A program made the translations under genes and the position numbers. 64,000 bases of DNA from Echinicola sp. 20G (lineage in GTDB: Bacteria; Bacteroidota; Bacteroidia; Cytophagales; Cyclobacteriaceae): contig NZ_AP024154.1 of assembly GCF_015533855.1 (NCBI RefSeq), positions 995,001-1,059,000 of the forward strand, read 5' to 3'. Positions 18,380-26,869 of this stretch are shown in pieces (the stretch's first letter is position 1; every line of letters begins with the position of its first letter). The notes beneath the pieces are model-generated. The model saw nothing but the letters and a program-made list of their open reading frames with translations, was not told the DNA's origin and did not search any database.

Positions 18380-18916
18380 ATGAAAATCCAAGGAGCAAAT
18401 GATATTGCTTTAGTATCCTGGGGCGGACAGCATTTCCACAGTTTGTACCCGCTCGCCAACAATCCGGCAATTGCCAAAAATTTGAAAGACAGTTTCCCTC
18501 AACCTTACACTATTCATGACGCTCGGTTCTGGATTGAGCATAACATAAAATTCAATCCTCCTCAAAATTTTGCTATAGAGAAAAATGGCACCTTAGTAGG
18601 TTCTATAGGTGCTGAAAAAGGCAAAGACGAACTAAGAACCAATATGGAAATAGGCTTATGGATCGGAGAGCGTTTCTGGGGACAAGGAATTGCGACCGAA
18701 GCCACAAAACTTTTTATTCGCCATCTTTTTGAAAAATTTCCTGTCCAAAGAATCTTTGCTACTGTCTTTGACTTTAATATTTCCTGTATGAGGGTTATGC
18801 AGAAAGCCGGACTCCAAGAAGAGGCCATTCTCAAAGGTGCTTATATAAAAAATGAAAAGATAGGAGACATATATCAGTACGTGATGTTAAGAGAAGACTT
18901 CAATAGCAATCAATGA
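18380..18916 (+). CDS. GNAT family N-acetyltransferase (RimJ/RimL-like)
   Basis: The 178-residue cytoplasmic protein has the GNAT fold. Motif A with the acetyl-CoA pyrophosphate loop is seen as GERFWGQGIATEA (about residues 94-106), preceded by a beta strand 'MEIGLWIG' and followed by 'NISCMRVMQKAGLQEEA', the typical motif B of the RimJ/RimL subgroup. Substrates of this subgroup include protein N-termini and small amines; the target here is unknown. It is a single gene between prfA and prmC. Confidence 0.9.
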   Translation: MKIQGANDIALVSWGGQHFHSLYPLANNPAIAKNLKDSFPQPYTIHDARFWIEHNIKFNPPQNFAIEKNGTLVGSIGAEKGKDELRTNMEIGLWIGERFWGQGIATEATKLFIRHLFEKFPVQRIFATVFDFNISCMRVMQKAGLQEEAILKGAYIKNEKIGDIYQYVMLREDFNSNQ

Positions 18917-19023
18917 TTTTTTAAAGCCATACTTTACAGTAACTACTTGTGTGTCCTTTAAACACCATCACTTCCGTTATCACAAATAAGGTAAAACAAT
19001 ATGCCACTCATCTCAATTACCAC

Positions 19024-19069
19024 AAAAAAAGGAAACATTAAGGATGAAGTATAACACCTTAATGTTTCC
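19024..19069 (-). terminator. Orphan minus-strand terminator-like hairpin
   Basis: GGAAACATTAAGG (19031-19043) pairs perfectly with CCTTAATGTTTCC (19057-19069) over a 13-nt loop. The A7 run on its left is a U-run only for minus-strand transcription. No minus-strand gene lies in the 270 bp to its right, where the prmC start is. Confidence 0.55.
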
Positions 19070-19313
19070 AAAATATGTATTGAGTCAGATTAAAAAAAGG
19101 AACTGTGGTAGTTATCCTTGATTTCGTTTTATAATTTCTTTATAACGATCTGAATATAAATAAAAAAGCACAAAAACCAACCTTAATTTAATCTTAATTT
19201 TTAATAGAAAATTTCTATTAAAAAAAATATACACAAAAAAATCATGATTTAACCTGACTATATTTCTTTAATTCCTAGATCAAGGACATTTTAAATTTTT
19301 TAAAACTTCTCCT

Positions 19314-19321
19314 TAACTTTG
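19314..19321 (+). promoter_or_regulatory. Putative -7 promoter element of prmC
   Basis: TAACTTTG matches the Bacteroidota TAnnTTTG -7 consensus 20 bp before the prmC start codon. Only a T-rich stretch is seen at the -33 position. Confidence 0.45.
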
Positions 19322-19340
19322 TATAAAAGTCATACTATTT

Positions 19341-20186
19341 ATGCTTTCAGCCCGAGAACTTTATCAATCTACACAATCAAGGCTAAACGTCCTGTATCCT
19401 CCACAAGAGTCACAAACATTGGTTTATTGGCTAATGGAGCACTTTTTAGCTATCAAAAGGGCAGATATACTAAAGAACGTAGAAATCAAGAATCTTACAG
19501 CTGCTTTTGAGCCAGCAGTAAAAGAACTGGAGAAAGGGAGACCTATTCAATATATTTTAGGCGTAGGTCCTTTTTATGGGCGTGATTTTAAAGTAAATCA
19601 CTCAGTGCTTATTCCGCGTAACGAAACGGAAGAGTTGGTTCATTTAATTATAAATGAAAACCCAGATCAAGACCTTAAAATTCTTGATATAGGCACAGGG
19701 ACCGGCTGCATCCCCATTACTCTTTTTCTTGAAATGGAAGCCGTTAAAATTGCGGCTCTTGACATCAGCAAGGCTGCATTGGCCATCGCTAGGCAAAACG
19801 CCACTGAACTGAATGCTGACATTGATTTTTTTGAGAGAGACATATTAAAAGAAGAAATTCCAATTTATGGCTTGGATATTATCGTCAGTAATCCTCCTTA
19901 TGTCCGTGAGCTTGAAAAAGCAGAAATGCATCAAAATGTACTGGAGCATGAACCACAACTGGCTTTATTCGTAACCGATGATGACCCTTTGATTTTTTAT
20001 AGAACCATTGCCAAAAAGTCATTGGATGCATTGGTGCCCCATGGAAAGATTTACTTTGAAATCAATGAGGCCTTCGGTCATGAAATGCACCAAATGATGG
20101 CTTCATTGGGATATGAAGCCATTAAAATCCATCAAGATATGCAGGGCAAAGACCGTATCCTATCTGCAGTCAAGCCTTTAAGCTAA
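19341..20186 (+). CDS. prmC: Release factor glutamine methyltransferase
   Basis: SAM-dependent N5-methylation of the glutamine in the GGQ motif of RF1/RF2. The 281-residue protein has the helical N-terminal substrate domain (about 1-85), with RPIQYILGVGPFYGRDFKV just after it, SAM motif I LDIGTGTGCIPI (about residues 116-127), and the diagnostic IVSNPPYV motif (about residues 184-191) that holds the glutamine amide. The last segment KDRILSAVK is also typical. It converges on the repeat lipoprotein gene with only 5 bp between stop codons. Confidence 0.97.
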   Translation: MLSARELYQSTQSRLNVLYPPQESQTLVYWLMEHFLAIKRADILKNVEIKNLTAAFEPAVKELEKGRPIQYILGVGPFYGRDFKVNHSVLIPRNETEELVHLIINENPDQDLKILDIGTGTGCIPITLFLEMEAVKIAALDISKAALAIARQNATELNADIDFFERDILKEEIPIYGLDIIVSNPPYVRELEKAEMHQNVLEHEPQLALFVTDDDPLIFYRTIAKKSLDALVPHGKIYFEINEAFGHEMHQMMASLGYEAIKIHQDMQGKDRILSAVKPLS

Positions 20187-20191
20187 TAAAA

Positions 20192-21229
20192 TCAATGTAG
20201 CCTTTCTATTGCCAATGACCTAACCTCGGCATTACTGTCTCGCCTTGCAATCTCTGCAAGTGCACTTTGACTGAAAAGGCGACTAACGGCAATCTTTCTG
20301 ACCTCCACATTATTGTCTTGACGAGCAATAGTCGCTAGGGTGCTTTGACTCGTTAGACGGCTGACCGCTATTTTCCGGATTTCTACATTAGATTCCTGAC
20401 GGGCCACTGTCGCAAGCGTGCTTTGGCTGAAGAGCTTATTCACCGCCAGTTTTCTTACCTCAACATTGCTCTCCTGACGAGCTATGGTCGCCAAGGTACT
20501 TTGACTTGTTAGGCGACTGACCGCTATTTTCCGGATTTCCACATTAGATTCTTGACGGGCTACTGTGGCAAGTGTACTTTGGCTGGAGAGCTTATTCACT
20601 GCCAGTTTTCTCACTTCAACATTGCTCTCTTGACGAGCTATGGTCGCCAAGGTACTTTGACTTGTTAGACGACTGACCGCTATTTTCCGGATTTCCACAT
20701 TAGATTCTTGACGGGCTACTGTGGCAAGTGCACTTTGGCTGGAGAGCTTATTCACTGCCAGTTTTCTCACCTCAACATTGCTCTCCTGACGAGCTATGGT
20801 CGCCAAGGTACTTTGGCTTGTTAGACGGCTAACCGCTATTTTCCGGATCTCTACATTAGATTCCTGCCGGGCTACTGTCGCAAGTGTGCTTTGGCTGGAG
20901 AGCTTATTCACTGCCAGTTTTCTCACCTCAACATTGCTGTCCTGACGAGCTATTGCCGCTAAGGTGCTTTGACAGGAAATTTTGCCTACTATTTCCTTCC
21001 TTAATTCTAGATCTGATTCATTTAATAAAGCAGCATATAAGTCATTTTGAGAAGAACAATCATCAGCAAAGATTTCCTCTGATGATGTTGATTTAATGGT
21101 AATGATAGGAGTGATGTCAAAAGGACTGGTTGTTTCTAAAACGAACGACTTCTCATGGTGATCATAATTTGCCGTGAAACAAGAGGTCATGGTCCATAAA
21201 AGACCTAAAACAATCAAAATATTTTTCAT
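20192..21229 (-). CDS. Lipoprotein built of eleven 26-residue HEAT/LRV-like repeats
   Basis: The 345-residue product has a lipoprotein signal with Cys17 in TMTSCFT, a short linker, then eleven consecutive 26-residue units filling residues 60-345 exactly to the C-terminus. The units follow a pattern like SQS(T/A)LATxARQESNVExRK(I/L)AV, which predicts paired helices in an alpha solenoid (HEAT- or leucine-rich-variant-like). Units 2 to 9 alternate strictly between two forms, A (VEIRKIAVSRLT) and B (VEVRKLAVNKLS). The first unit is diverged. There is no catalytic motif; a protein-binding scaffold at the outer membrane is an inference. The start is the ATG at 21229, since the open frame begins with a TTG one codon earlier. 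Confidence 0.85.
   Translation of the reverse strand: MKNILIVLGLLWTMTSCFTANYDHHEKSFVLETTSPFDITPIITIKSTSSEEIFADDCSSQNDLYAALLNESDLELRKEIVGKISCQSTLAAIARQDSNVEVRKLAVNKLSSQSTLATVARQESNVEIRKIAVSRLTSQSTLATIARQESNVEVRKLAVNKLSSQSALATVARQESNVEIRKIAVSRLTSQSTLATIARQESNVEVRKLAVNKLSSQSTLATVARQESNVEIRKIAVSRLTSQSTLATIARQESNVEVRKLAVNKLFSQSTLATVARQESNVEIRKIAVSRLTSQSTLATIARQDNNVEVRKIAVSRLFSQSALAEIARRDSNAEVRSLAIERLH
20195..21052 (-). repeat. In-frame tandem repeat array, 78-bp unit, 156-bp super-unit
   Basis: Eleven 78-bp units code for the 26-residue repeats. Neighbouring units differ, but units two apart are almost identical in DNA, giving a 156-bp higher-order period. The first (C-terminal side of the array begins at 20195) and last units are the most diverged, as expected of an array homogenised from its middle. 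Confidence 0.9.
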
Positions 21230-21761
21230 CAAAGAACCATTTAAAAGTTAACAATTGAAAATAGTCCTAATTCAACAAATTACAAAAATAAGCTTATTAT
21301 AATTACCTATTTTTAACACTGTTTACCTAAGCAAACAAGAACCGCCCTTGCAAATTCCTTGACTGCTTACTTGGGTGACTCTTGATCATTTTTTGCTAAA
21401 ATCGCGGAAACAACCGGGTAAAGGATATAATCCATTTTTTGCACTATATGTTATTTCATGAGTCAGTTCCATTAAAAAGCATAAAAAAACCTCTACCTTC
21501 AAATCATTGATTCAGGTAGAGGTCAATCAAATCAACCGCTTAATTTGATTTTTTTTACAATGTTTGGTATTAAAAAACAGAGATTGGTTCTTCATAAAAG
21601 TAGCTTTCACTTTTCATTGAAGCACCCTCACCTACAAAAATCCATCGTACACACCAAAATTAGGGACAAGTCTATCAAGATAAAATACTCTTTTTCATGT
21701 AATTATCACATTAAGAAATGGCAGGACTTTCTTTTCATTTCCAAATGGCGCTTTTAAGCAT
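21230..21761. other. Intergenic region, no supported gene
   Basis: This 532-bp AT-rich stretch lies between the repeat-lipoprotein start and the stop of the secreted protein gene. It holds a CAAAAATA (minus: TATTTTTG) -7-like element at 21283-21290 that may drive the repeat lipoprotein, and a minus-strand terminator at 21483-21522. A 70-codon plus-strand ORF (21545-21757) has no gene-like features. Confidence 0.5.
21483..21522 (-). terminator. Minus-strand terminator downstream of secreted protein gene
   Basis: CCTCTACCT pairs with AGGTAGAGG across 15 nt, with A7 on the plus-strand left side giving a U-run for minus-strand transcripts. It lies 240 bp beyond the stop codon at 21762, which implies a long 3' UTR. 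Confidence 0.7.
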
Positions 21762-22685
21762 TTACTCTTTTAGGGGGGCAACATTCTTAACCCAAAATAC
21801 ATAATCCTGATAATCACCATTTGTTGCTTCTTCGAAACAAATCAAATATTGATCAGGTAAAATCCGACCATTACTTGTTCTTACAGGATAAACTCTACAA
21901 GCGTGCTCAGCATGATTTGGATAGAATTTCTTGTTCCAAGCATCCTCTGAATAGGCAATATGTGAAGGACTTGTAGTGTAAAACCCAAATGTCTGTTCGC
22001 CCGGGTCAAAGGTCATTCCCCCTTCCTTTAAGCCTGGAAATAAAGTTTGGTGTTCCGGATACTTGTCATCCCCTTCCAATATCCCCACTTCTTGGAGTTG
22101 AGGCTCAATATTATCCAAAAAGTAATAGCCAAATGGAAGCGTAAAGGCAGGACTGTATCGGGCCACGGGAATCATTTCAACCACACCTGGCTTCGCCTTT
22201 TTAAACTTATTGACCGCCAGTTCTTCTCCCTCTAAGTCAGGTTCTATATGATTTGCCAAGCTCGACCAGCCAATATCAGTTCCCAAGCCAAGAGTTTTCA
22301 ACACTTCAGCTAATGGAGGCTCATTTTCTCCTTCAAGCGCCTTCGTACTCAAACCTCTCAGTTGGTAATATTTTGCATCTCCTCCTCTATTACCCACTTT
22401 AAACCTTGCGTGGGCAATACCTACAAACGAACTATCAGGCCGAAAAGAAACGATGAGCTTGGAAGGAAGTATTGAATCAACTTGAAAATAAGAAGCGTCT
22501 TCTCCGCTAATTTCAAAATCCAATTCAGTTGACTTTACATTCTCCTGATCAATGTATATTATTTTCTCTTTGCTGGAATTTCCTTTAATCGCTGAAAAGA
22601 TGATTTCTTTATTGTCAGCAAGTTCCTGCCCTATGGCAAAAGGGGAATAACATAATAAAAACAAGATGAAAACAGTGAATTTCAT
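21762..22685 (-). CDS. Secreted protein of unknown function
   Basis: The 307-residue product has a signal peptide (MKFTVFILFLLCYSPFAIG-QE). Residues about 25-110 look like an Ig-like 'choice-of-anchor D' sandwich (FEISGEDASYFQVDS...LIVSFRPDSSFVGIAHARFKV). The C-terminal 170 residues have a pattern seen in secreted carbohydrate-associated proteins (GGMTFDPGEQTFGFYT, NGDYQDYVFWVKNV), but I do not recognise a named family. The open frame begins 8 codons earlier at 22709; the ATG at 22685 places the signal peptide correctly. It lies downstream of the GMC oxidoreductase gene on the same strand, but a terminator separates them. Confidence 0.75.
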   Translation of the reverse strand: MKFTVFILFLLCYSPFAIGQELADNKEIIFSAIKGNSSKEKIIYIDQENVKSTELDFEISGEDASYFQVDSILPSKLIVSFRPDSSFVGIAHARFKVGNRGGDAKYYQLRGLSTKALEGENEPPLAEVLKTLGLGTDIGWSSLANHIEPDLEGEELAVNKFKKAKPGVVEMIPVARYSPAFTLPFGYYFLDNIEPQLQEVGILEGDDKYPEHQTLFPGLKEGGMTFDPGEQTFGFYTTSPSHIAYSEDAWNKKFYPNHAEHACRVYPVRTSNGRILPDQYLICFEEATNGDYQDYVFWVKNVAPLKE

Positions 22686-22709
22686 TGGTGATCTGGTTAA
22701 GGTGGGCAT

Positions 22710-22734
22710 AAAAAAAGACCGAATTACTTCGGCC
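22710..22734 (-). terminator. Terminator after GMC oxidoreductase gene
   Basis: In the minus-strand sense GGCCGAA pairs with TTCGGTC (one G-T) over a GTAA loop, followed by T7. It lies between the GMC stop and the next gene, so the two are probably separate or partly attenuated units. Confidence 0.8.
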
Positions 22735-22747
22735 TTTCTGGGTCAAT

Positions 22748-24448
22748 TTATAAATTCTGTTTTTTCAATTCTTTCACCGCATGGTCACAAGCTCTTGCCG
22801 TAAAGGCCATATAAGTCAATGAAGGGTTTTGACAGGCTGACGATGTCATGAAAGATCCATCTGTAACAAATACATTTGGAACTTCATGCATTTGGTTGAA
22901 ACCATTAAGTACAGAAGTTTTTGGATCACGTCCCATCCTTACTGTACCCATTTCGTGGATACAGTGACCTGGAGGCGGAGCACTGTCATAAGAACGAATA
23001 TCCTTAGCTCCTACGGCTTCCAAAATATCCACTGCACTTTGGCGCATGTCTTTTCTCATAGCCTGCTCATTCTCTTTGAATTCACAATCTATATCCAAAG
23101 TAGGTAGTCCATATGCATCTAGTTTATCATGGTTGAGTGTCGCCTTGTTCTCATAATAAGGCAGGTGCTCTCCCCAAGATCCAATACCGAAACTCCAGTC
23201 TTCGCTAGGCATTGTTTTGGACATTTTGAAATCGGCACCAATTCCTTCCGGCCCTCCTTGTCCACGGCCTCTTCCCGCACCACCTTGGTAACCAAAGCCC
23301 CGTACATAATCGTCTCGTTTGGTTGCCTCACTGATATTTCTAAATCGAGGAACATAAATACCATTCGGCCTTCTACCATAGAAGTACTTATCTCCAAAGC
23401 CCTCTATCTTTCCTGAAGCTCCAACTCCATAATGGTGATCCATCAGGTTATGACCTACTTGTTCGCTACCATTGCCCAATCCGTTCGGGAAAGCGTCCGA
23501 AACGGAGTTAAGTAAAATCCAAGAAGTACCTAATGTTGAGGCATTCAAGAAGACTATTTTAGCATAGTACTCTGTGTATTCCTTGGTCTCAGAATCCATG
23601 ATTCTTACTCCTGAAGCTTTGCCAGACTCTTTGTCATAAAGCACTTCCGTCACTATGGAATATGGCCTTAAAGTCATATTTCCAGTTTGCATCGCCGCGG
23701 GTAAGGTTGCTGAATTACTGCTGAAGTATCCTCCAAAAGGACAGCCTCTGGAGCAAAGGTTTCTGTATTGGCAAGGTCCTCTGCCATTGATGGCTGTGGT
23801 GGCATGTGCCGCCCTACCAATGGTAATAATTCGATCATCAAATTTTTCCTTGACCCTCGCTGCAACATGTTTCTCCACACAATTCATTTCCATCGCTGGC
23901 AAAAAGTGACTGTCTGGCAATTGAGGAAGCCCTTCAGCTTGGCCAGAAATCCCAGCAAATTTCTCCACATATTCATACCAGGGAGCCAAGTCCTTATACC
24001 GTACTGGCCAATCTACTCCATATCCATCTTTGGCATTCGCCTCAAAGTCAATATCACTTAACCTATAGCACTGACGTCCCCACATTAAGGAGCGACCTCC
24101 AACATGATAACCCCTGAGCCAATTAAAAGGCTTGATCTCGTTATAAGGGTTCTCCTTATCATTTACCCAGAAATGTTGGGTATCCTCACCAAAAGCATAA
24201 CACCTGCTTTGGATTTGATGGTTTTCCTTTGTCTCTTTAGTTGCCCACCCATGATGGTCAAGCTCCCAAGGGTTCAAGTTGGTGGTTGGATAATCTTTGA
24301 TGTGCTTTACATCTCGTCCTCTTTCCAGCACCAAAGTTTTCAGGCCTTTTTCACAAAGTTCCTTTGCGGCCCACCCCCCACTGATACCAGATCCTACAAC
24401 AATTGCGTCATAGGTATTTTCTTTATTAGCTTTAATATTTAAGTTCAT
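22748..24448 (-). CDS. GMC family FAD-dependent oxidoreductase
   Basis: The 566-residue flavoprotein oxidises alcohol or sugar groups. The N-terminal FAD-binding GSGISGGWAAKELCEKG ends in an acidic LVLERGRD; GGRSLMWGRQCYR is the second FAD region; the C-terminal HEMGTVRMG and 'NPSLTYMAFTARACDHAV' carry the GMC_oxred_C active-site region. CQYRNLCSRGCPFGG is a Cys-rich insert found in the gluconate/sorbitol dehydrogenase large-subunit group. It follows a gluconate 2-dehydrogenase subunit 3-like gene after 15 bp. Together these two would make an envelope-associated dehydrogenase passing electrons to a cytochrome. No signal peptide is present, so export probably depends on the partner's Tat-like signal (inference). 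Bacteroidota glucoside 3-dehydrogenases are one possible equivalent. Confidence 0.92.
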   Translation of the reverse strand: MNLNIKANKENTYDAIVVGSGISGGWAAKELCEKGLKTLVLERGRDVKHIKDYPTTNLNPWELDHHGWATKETKENHQIQSRCYAFGEDTQHFWVNDKENPYNEIKPFNWLRGYHVGGRSLMWGRQCYRLSDIDFEANAKDGYGVDWPVRYKDLAPWYEYVEKFAGISGQAEGLPQLPDSHFLPAMEMNCVEKHVAARVKEKFDDRIITIGRAAHATTAINGRGPCQYRNLCSRGCPFGGYFSSNSATLPAAMQTGNMTLRPYSIVTEVLYDKESGKASGVRIMDSETKEYTEYYAKIVFLNASTLGTSWILLNSVSDAFPNGLGNGSEQVGHNLMDHHYGVGASGKIEGFGDKYFYGRRPNGIYVPRFRNISEATKRDDYVRGFGYQGGAGRGRGQGGPEGIGADFKMSKTMPSEDWSFGIGSWGEHLPYYENKATLNHDKLDAYGLPTLDIDCEFKENEQAMRKDMRQSAVDILEAVGAKDIRSYDSAPPPGHCIHEMGTVRMGRDPKTSVLNGFNQMHEVPNVFVTDGSFMTSSACQNPSLTYMAFTARACDHAVKELKKQNL

Positions 24449-24463
24449 GATTTTGGGTTTAAT

Positions 24464-25015
24464 TTACGCCCAAGCCTTCTGGCCCGGTTTAAGATCTACA
24501 CATCCTTCATATCGACCAGGCACTAACTCATATCGAAGTGCTTGTGTGGCCCCTGCTTCGGAAGAAAAGTAACCAAATAAGGTAAGCTCCTTAATGACTT
24601 TATACCCCCTTACCAAGCCTTCGTCCAAGCTTTCATCTTTACCGTAAACCTTACTGTCCAAATCACTCACTGCTGCTATTCTTTCCTCGGATGATGCAGA
24701 AGAAAAACTTCCTTCTTCATTCAGGTAGATCAACGCCGCAGAAACTTTTTCCCGGTCTTCCTGTGAATAACAGTCCTCCAACATTTTCACCATAAATGCT
24801 CCAATACCGATTGCTTTGGCACCTGGTGAATCTGGAGTCTCGGGGATAATAATATCCCCTATTTCAGCCATCATTTGAGTTTCCTCATCCCCGAAAACTC
24901 CCACAACAGCATCCTTTGAGCGGGTACATCCTTGCTGAAATACAGCTAAGGTAGACACAGAAAGTGCACTACCAAAAAGGACCGCCACGCTCTTCATTGC
25001 ATCGCGTCTATTCAT
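24464..25015 (-). CDS. Gluconate 2-dehydrogenase subunit 3-like protein
   Basis: The 183-residue small subunit begins MNRRDAMKSVAVLFGSAL, a Tat-like twin-arginine signal. It is followed by a hydrophobic stretch and a cysteine (QQGCTRSK), so the protein may be Tat-exported and lipidated. 'MMAEIGDIIIPETPDSPGAKAIG' is the family signature, and the helical remainder fits. It is the partner and chaperone/anchor of the adjacent GMC flavoprotein, whose gene begins 15 bp downstream. It is probably the first gene of the unit. Confidence 0.9.
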   Translation of the reverse strand: MNRRDAMKSVAVLFGSALSVSTLAVFQQGCTRSKDAVVGVFGDEETQMMAEIGDIIIPETPDSPGAKAIGIGAFMVKMLEDCYSQEDREKVSAALIYLNEEGSFSSASSEERIAAVSDLDSKVYGKDESLDEGLVRGYKVIKELTLFGYFSSEAGATQALRYELVPGRYEGCVDLKPGQKAWA

Positions 25016-25141
25016 AACTTTCTATAGGGTTTACTTGATTTGAATCTTTGAAAATATCGATTCTAGCAGGGATAAAAAATTATTTTCTATAAAAAGCACT
25101 ATTTGCTTATCATTTCATCCTTAGATGGATAAGCGGTAAAC

Positions 25142-25172
25142 ACAGAATCACCTCAAAAAGAGGTGATTCTGT
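25142..25172 (-). terminator. Hairpin downstream of creD
   Basis: A perfect 13-bp inverted repeat (ACAGAATCACCTC / GAGGTGATTCTGT) with an A5 loop sits 12 bp beyond the creD stop. There is no strong U-run after it on either strand, so it could act as a terminator or as an mRNA 3'-end stabiliser. Confidence 0.6.
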
Positions 25173-25183
25173 CAAGATGTTGC

Positions 25184-26527
25184 CTATTCCTCTTTTCCCA
25201 CACTCATCTTGTACCAATCTACATTTCTGGTAAAGTACATGGTCAAACCAAGGATGATAGTCAAACCGACACTTCCCATCAACAGGGCATAATCTGTGAG
25301 CTGGAGGGTTACGAACAGGAAGCTGTATGCTCCTATTAAGATGAGCACCAATAGGGCTGTCAATTTGCTTGCCTTAAATATGGTCAAGGAATACAAAGAG
25401 ATCATCAAGATGACACAAATGGTAGCAACTCCATAGGCCAAATTAAAATCAGTATGCTCTGAAAGGGATACCAACAATACGTAGAATAAACTTAAAGCAA
25501 AGCCTACCAATGCATATTGAAAAGGGTGAATTTTTCTCTTGTTGAGGATTTCAACTAGGAAAAAGACCAAAAAGGTAATGATAATGGTCATCGCTGCATA
25601 CTTGGCCGAGCGCATGGACTTTTGGTAATCATCCAAAGGCAAAATCAACTCTACGCCAAAAGCAGCCATTTGCAGATTGGCACTTTGGTTCGTATCCACC
25701 CAGCTTTGTGGAAAATTACGATTTAGCTGTAGCACTTTCCAATCGGCCTGAAAACCTTCCTCATTGATCTCTCTTTGGTCCGGTAAAAAGTTACCATCAA
25801 ATTTTGGGGAAGTCCATGGAGAGGATAGACTAACTTCAGTAGTAGCCCCAACAGGCACAAAAGACAAATGCTGACTTCCCTGCAAGTTTAATGAAAACTC
25901 AAAAGGAACCTCTTGGCCTGCTTGGGACAACAAATCCGGTAAATCTATGGTAATTCCAGAAGTCAAGATCTCAGACACCTTCGAGCCAGGACTTACAGCC
26001 AATGACCTTTTACCCCATTGAAGCAGCACCTCTTCTTTGATTCCCCTCAGGTCAGAAATCCCTACAGTTAAGAAAGCCTGATCATATTGGATCTCCTTTA
26101 GATTGGCCATTTCAATTTTCTGGGAAAGATCAAAGCTCCCTGCTACCCTTAACTGGGACTGGTAGACCACCACCTCATAGATGCCTCTCCTCAGCTTATT
26201 GGGAACAATATCTCCACTCACTCTGAGCTCATGGGGTAATACATAGTAGTACTTCACCACCGTCTCCACTTTGTCCTGCTTTTCATATTCATACACTAGA
26301 GGAATGGTCAAAATTGGTCCATTTATTTGTTGGCCATTTGCCCATTTGGAACTTACCTCTTTCACAGCCTGATCATTGAGCGCCTCCCGCTCTCTAATGA
26401 TATCCTGTACCATAGCTGATGGAATTAGCATCAATAAGGTCAAAATGGTAATCACAATTAATTTTAAGGTTACCGAATGACTGATCCAGTAACCAATTTT
26501 CTCGATAGGGGAATTTTCTGTTTTCAT
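25184..26527 (-). CDS. creD: CreD family inner membrane protein
   Basis: The 447-residue protein has an N-terminal membrane helix (about residues 20-40), a large periplasmic domain (about 45-300) and five or more C-terminal membrane helices. Family features seen are IREREALNDQAVKEVSSKWANGQQINGPILTIPL after the first helix and 'FFLVEILNKRKIHPFQYALVGFALSLFYVLLVSLSEH' at the start of the C-terminal membrane block. CreD acts in envelope stress and colicin/beta-lactam tolerance in proteobacteria; the biochemical activity is unknown. Here it follows a membrane protein and winged-helix regulator pair and has its own copy of their palindromic operator 18 bp upstream. Confidence 0.93.
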   Translation of the reverse strand: MKTENSPIEKIGYWISHSVTLKLIVITILTLLMLIPSAMVQDIIREREALNDQAVKEVSSKWANGQQINGPILTIPLVYEYEKQDKVETVVKYYYVLPHELRVSGDIVPNKLRRGIYEVVVYQSQLRVAGSFDLSQKIEMANLKEIQYDQAFLTVGISDLRGIKEEVLLQWGKRSLAVSPGSKVSEILTSGITIDLPDLLSQAGQEVPFEFSLNLQGSQHLSFVPVGATTEVSLSSPWTSPKFDGNFLPDQREINEEGFQADWKVLQLNRNFPQSWVDTNQSANLQMAAFGVELILPLDDYQKSMRSAKYAAMTIIITFLVFFLVEILNKRKIHPFQYALVGFALSLFYVLLVSLSEHTDFNLAYGVATICVILMISLYSLTIFKASKLTALLVLILIGAYSFLFVTLQLTDYALLMGSVGLTIILGLTMYFTRNVDWYKMSVGKEE

Positions 26528-26544
26528 ATTGTTTGATTTAAAAG

Positions 26545-26563
26545 TACTTTGAGATACAAAGTA
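26545..26563. promoter_or_regulatory. Putative operator upstream of creD
   Basis: TACTTTG-N5-CAAAGTA, a perfect 7+7 palindrome, lies in the 51-bp gap between the regulator gene and creD. It and its flanking bases match the site at 27490-27508 in all but two positions of 23. It is probably bound by the winged-helix protein encoded between the two sites. Confidence 0.7.
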
Positions 26564-26578
26564 TATGGTTAAATTTTT

Positions 26579-26869
26579 TTACTTCAATAATTGCTCAATG
26601 GCTCTGATATGCTTTTCAAAGGCCTTGATTCCTTCGTTTGTTGCCGAGTATTTTGTATTCGGTTTACGATCCAAAAACTCTTTTTTAAAAGAAACATATT
26701 TACTTTTCTCCAATGATTTCAAGTGACTGGCTAAGTTACCATCTGTCACCCCTAGTAGGTCCTTAAGAGAATTAAAATCAAGGTAATCATTGACCACCAA
26801 GGCGGACATGATCCCCAGTCGGATTTTATTCTCAAAAGCCTTATTTAAGTCCTTTAATAACTCTTTCAC
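26579..26869 (-). CDS. Winged-helix transcriptional regulator
   Basis: The 96-residue protein covers almost only a winged helix-turn-helix domain: 'NKIRLGIMSALVVNDYLDFNSLKDLLGVTDGNLASHLKSLEKSKYV' gives helices 1-3 and KFLDRKPNTKYSATNEG-like residues the wing. It resembles the single-domain ArsR/MarR-like regulators common in Bacteroidota. I place the start at a GTG (26869) that overlaps the TGA of the upstream membrane protein gene as GTGA, so the two are translationally coupled. The longer open frame to 26935 would overlap that gene by 70 bp and adds unlikely sequence. It is the likely repressor of the two palindromes in this cluster, including its own promoter. Confidence 0.85.
   Translation of the reverse strand: MKELLKDLNKAFENKIRLGIMSALVVNDYLDFNSLKDLLGVTDGNLASHLKSLEKSKYVSFKKEFLDRKPNTKYSATNEGIKAFEKHIRAIEQLLK

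Larger units (their letters stand above)
18917..19340. other. Intergenic region with two strong inverted repeats
   Basis: This 424-bp AT-rich gap holds no convincing ORF. It contains a terminator-shaped hairpin facing the minus strand (19024-19069) and an AT-only perfect 13-bp inverted repeat at 19198-19224. A TAACTTTG -7-like element at 19314-19321 is well placed for prmC. Confidence 0.6.

Noticed and set aside
20195..21052. CRISPR-like or satellite repeat array
   Set aside because: The 78-bp periodicity is in frame, without spacers, and codes for regular helical repeats in one lipoprotein.
21545..21757. 70-codon plus-strand ORF
   Set aside because: Starts with TTG, low-complexity basic/aromatic product, AT-rich intergenic DNA, and lies between a terminator and a convergent gene.
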